A stretch of DNA of 64,000 nucleotides from Bog-366 sp964501985 (lineage in GTDB: Bacteria > Acidobacteriota > Terriglobia > UBA7540). This document shows, one piece after another, positions 62,672 through 64,000 of this stretch (position 1 is the first letter of the stretch; every line of letters begins with the position of its first letter). Location: the NCBI GenBank assembly GCA_964501985.1, contig CAZCVY010000003.1, positions 1 through 64,000 of the forward strand, in the 5' to 3' direction. The notes beneath the pieces were generated by a model that saw only the letters and a list, made by a program, of their open reading frames with translations, did not search any database and was not told the DNA's origin. Both the position numbers and the translations under genes were made by a program.

Positions 62672-63160
62672 ATGAACGCCCGTCGCATTGTCGTCACGCG
62701 AATCCTCATGGCGGCGATCGCTGTGGCCGTCTTTGCGGCCGACCAGGTGAGCAAGTCCATGGTGGAACGCCGCATTCCCAGTGGCGCCGTCGTTTCCGTC
62801 GTGCAGGGCTTTTTCAACCTGACCAACAGCAAGAACTCCGGGGCGGTGTTCGGCATGTTCTCCCAGACGGCGGTCTGGTGGAAAACGCCGCTGCTGATTG
62901 TCATTTCCGCGGTACTGCTGGTTGCCGTGGTGACCCTGGTGATCAAAACTCAAAACGCGCGATGGGAGCTGAGCATCGGGATGGCGCTGATTCTCGGCGG
63001 GGCGCTGTCCAATCTCTTCGACCGCATGCGCGCGGGCGAGGTCGAGGACTTCCTCGATTTCTACTTCCGCAGCTATCATTGGTACACTTTCAACCTGGCG
63101 GACAGCGCCATCGTGGTGGGAACGGGATTGGTCATTTTGCAGGTGCTGCTGGGGGAATAG
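62672..63160 (+). CDS. lspA: Lipoprotein signal peptidase (signal peptidase II)
   Basis: The 162-residue inner-membrane aspartyl protease cleaves signal peptides of lipidated prolipoproteins. Four membrane segments are visible. The catalytic pair is Asp117 in GGALSNLFDRMRAG and Asp144 in FNLADSAIVVG, and the conserved NSGAVFGMF loop is at about residue 55. The length is normal. No strong Shine-Dalgarno sequence precedes ATG 62672 (CCCGCGGCC). It lies between ileS and an rluD-type gene, the common bacterial order. Confidence 0.95.
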   Translation: MNARRIVVTRILMAAIAVAVFAADQVSKSMVERRIPSGAVVSVVQGFFNLTNSKNSGAVFGMFSQTAVWWKTPLLIVISAVLLVAVVTLVIKTQNARWELSIGMALILGGALSNLFDRMRAGEVEDFLDFYFRSYHWYTFNLADSAIVVGTGLVILQVLLGE

Positions 63161-63337
63161 GTGTCAGGTGCCGGGTGCCAGGTGTCAGGCCGCAAAACTC
63201 GGAGTAGAAAGATAGCCGCTGCCCGGCTTCTCCTGTTTACCCACAGGAACTGAGCTCCGTCAGGCGATCTTAAATGACCCGATGATCCGGTCACCCGATC
63301 ACCCGATTTCTGACACCTAACACCTGACACCTGATAC
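63161..63337. repeat. Spacer with GGTGTCAGG / CCTGACACC inverted words
   Basis: GGTGTCAGGTGCCGGGTGCC at the left is matched by TGACACCTAACACCTGACAC at the right, so the spacer can fold. Between them are repeated CACCCGATCACCCGAT words. Similar CTGACACCT words lie before ileS near 59430. Confidence 0.6.
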
Positions 63338-63341
63338 ACAC

Positions 63342-64000
63342 ATGGCGCAAACGCTACAGTTCATGGTTCCCGCGGAAGCGGCCGGCGACCGCCTGGACCT
63401 TTTCCTGGTGCGGCAGATGCCGGACTGGAGCCGCAGCCAGATCCAGCGACTGATTCGGGACGGGTTAGTCACAGTCGGCACAGCGTCGGCCAAAAAGTCC
63501 GGCGAAGTGATCGAGGCGGGAACACCGATTAGTGTCAAAGCCGAGCATGAGGAGTCGAAGGCCACGCCGGAAGACCTGCCGCTGACGGTGATCTACGAGG
63601 ATTCGGACATTTTGGTGGTAAACAAAGCCGCAGGCATGGTGGTGCACATCGGCTCGGGCATAACGTCCGGGACCCTCGTTAACGCTCTTTTGCGCCATCT
63701 AGCCCCCATTGGCGGTTTATCCACAATGGGCGGCGAGCAGCGGCCAGGAATTGTCCACCGTTTGGATAAGATGACTTCGGGCCTCGTGGTGGTGGCCAAG
63801 AACGACGCCGCACACCGCCGGCTGAGCGAACAGTTCAAGTCGCGGGAAGTGCACAAGACTTACCTTGCGCTCGTGCACGGACGCGTGGCTGCCGACAGCG
63901 GGGAAATCGCAAGGCCGGTGGGCCGCGACCCCCGCCGCCGCACGCGCATGAAGGCGGGGGGAATCGCACCGCGCGAAGCGCTGACGAAATATCGAGTGCT
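63342..64000 (+). CDS. RluD-family 23S rRNA pseudouridine synthase (3' end outside window)
   Basis: The visible 219 residues comprise an S4 RNA-binding domain (about 15-60, DRLDLFLVRQMPDWSRSQIQ) and the catalytic domain of the RluA/RluD family. The catalytic aspartate is Asp142 in GIVHRLDKMTSGLVVVAKND, and VVNKAAGMVVHIG is the preceding conserved strand. The S4 domain points to an RluC/RluD-type enzyme acting on large-subunit rRNA rather than RluA. The sequence is cut by the right edge. ATG 63342 lies at the end of a repeat-filled spacer and lacks a clear ribosome binding site. Confidence 0.93.
   Translation, partial: MAQTLQFMVPAEAAGDRLDLFLVRQMPDWSRSQIQRLIRDGLVTVGTASAKKSGEVIEAGTPISVKAEHEESKATPEDLPLTVIYEDSDILVVNKAAGMVVHIGSGITSGTLVNALLRHLAPIGGLSTMGGEQRPGIVHRLDKMTSGLVVVAKNDAAHRRLSEQFKSREVHKTYLALVHGRVAADSGEIARPVGRDPRRRTRMKAGGIAPREALTKYRV

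Overview
The window is about 60% GC and looks like a metagenome-assembled or draft genome of an Acidobacteriota bacterium. The taxonomic pointers are four tandem MacB-like permeases with the N-terminal region typical of the acidobacterial duplicated orphan permeases (ADOP) next to a PadR regulator, a very large carboxypeptidase-regulatory-domain TonB receptor, many Tat-exported enzymes, and a dense scatter of intergenic palindromes. A run of 100 N at 32891-32990 shows a scaffold join. No rRNA, tRNA, CRISPR array or phage genes were recognised.

Layout. 1-2.5 kb: end of a membrane-anchored unknown gene, then a DUF47/PhoU-like regulator and a PiT phosphate permease behind a PHO-box-like site. 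2.9-4.7 kb: a small three-repeat protein and a long non-coding stretch holding repeat elements. 4.7-7.8 kb: an AhpD-like CxxC protein and two divergent radical SAM enzymes. 7.8-9.4 kb: repeat elements and a small protein with two RING-like zinc modules. 9.4-24 kb: flavin amine oxidase, TonB receptor, APC permease, secreted beta-mannosidase, beta-propeller/phosphoesterase, DUF4440 protein and a Tat-exported sugar isomerase-like protein, a uptake and catabolism block. 24.4-28.2 kb: a GAF-alpha-glucan phosphorylase fusion and an ICMT-type methyltransferase. 28.6-37.7 kb: a five-gene cluster of circularly permuted ATP-grasp, alpha-E and transglutaminase-like proteins, a predicted peptide-forming system of unknown product. 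37.9-41 kb: sugar porter and a conserved unknown. 41.1-52.6 kb: PadR and four ADOP permeases. 52.7-57.4 kb: a pseudo-duplicated membrane protein, glutamine synthetase, a redoxin with an in-frame UGA, and a Tat-exported MsrB. 57.8-64 kb: GH5-like hydrolase, ileS, lspA and the start of an RluD-type pseudouridine synthase.

Most notable observations. (1) The redoxin gene at 55518-56663 is interrupted only by a UGA where the first Cys of a WCPFC motif is expected, followed by a SECIS-like hairpin, so it is probably a selenoprotein with a C-terminal DsbD-alpha-like domain. (2) Two diverged copies of a 257-bp intergenic array (8078-8334 and 27080-27334) carry five 22-bp sites plus CCTATAGGTCC at almost identical spacing, an unexplained multi-site protein-binding architecture. 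(3) A 95-bp MITE-like element with 18-bp inverted ends and CTGGG duplications sits inside a dispersed palindrome; other copies in the window show the empty site. (4) The ATP-grasp/alpha-E/transglutaminase cluster, the GAF-phosphorylase fusion and the tandem zinc protein are the best candidates for undescribed biochemistry.
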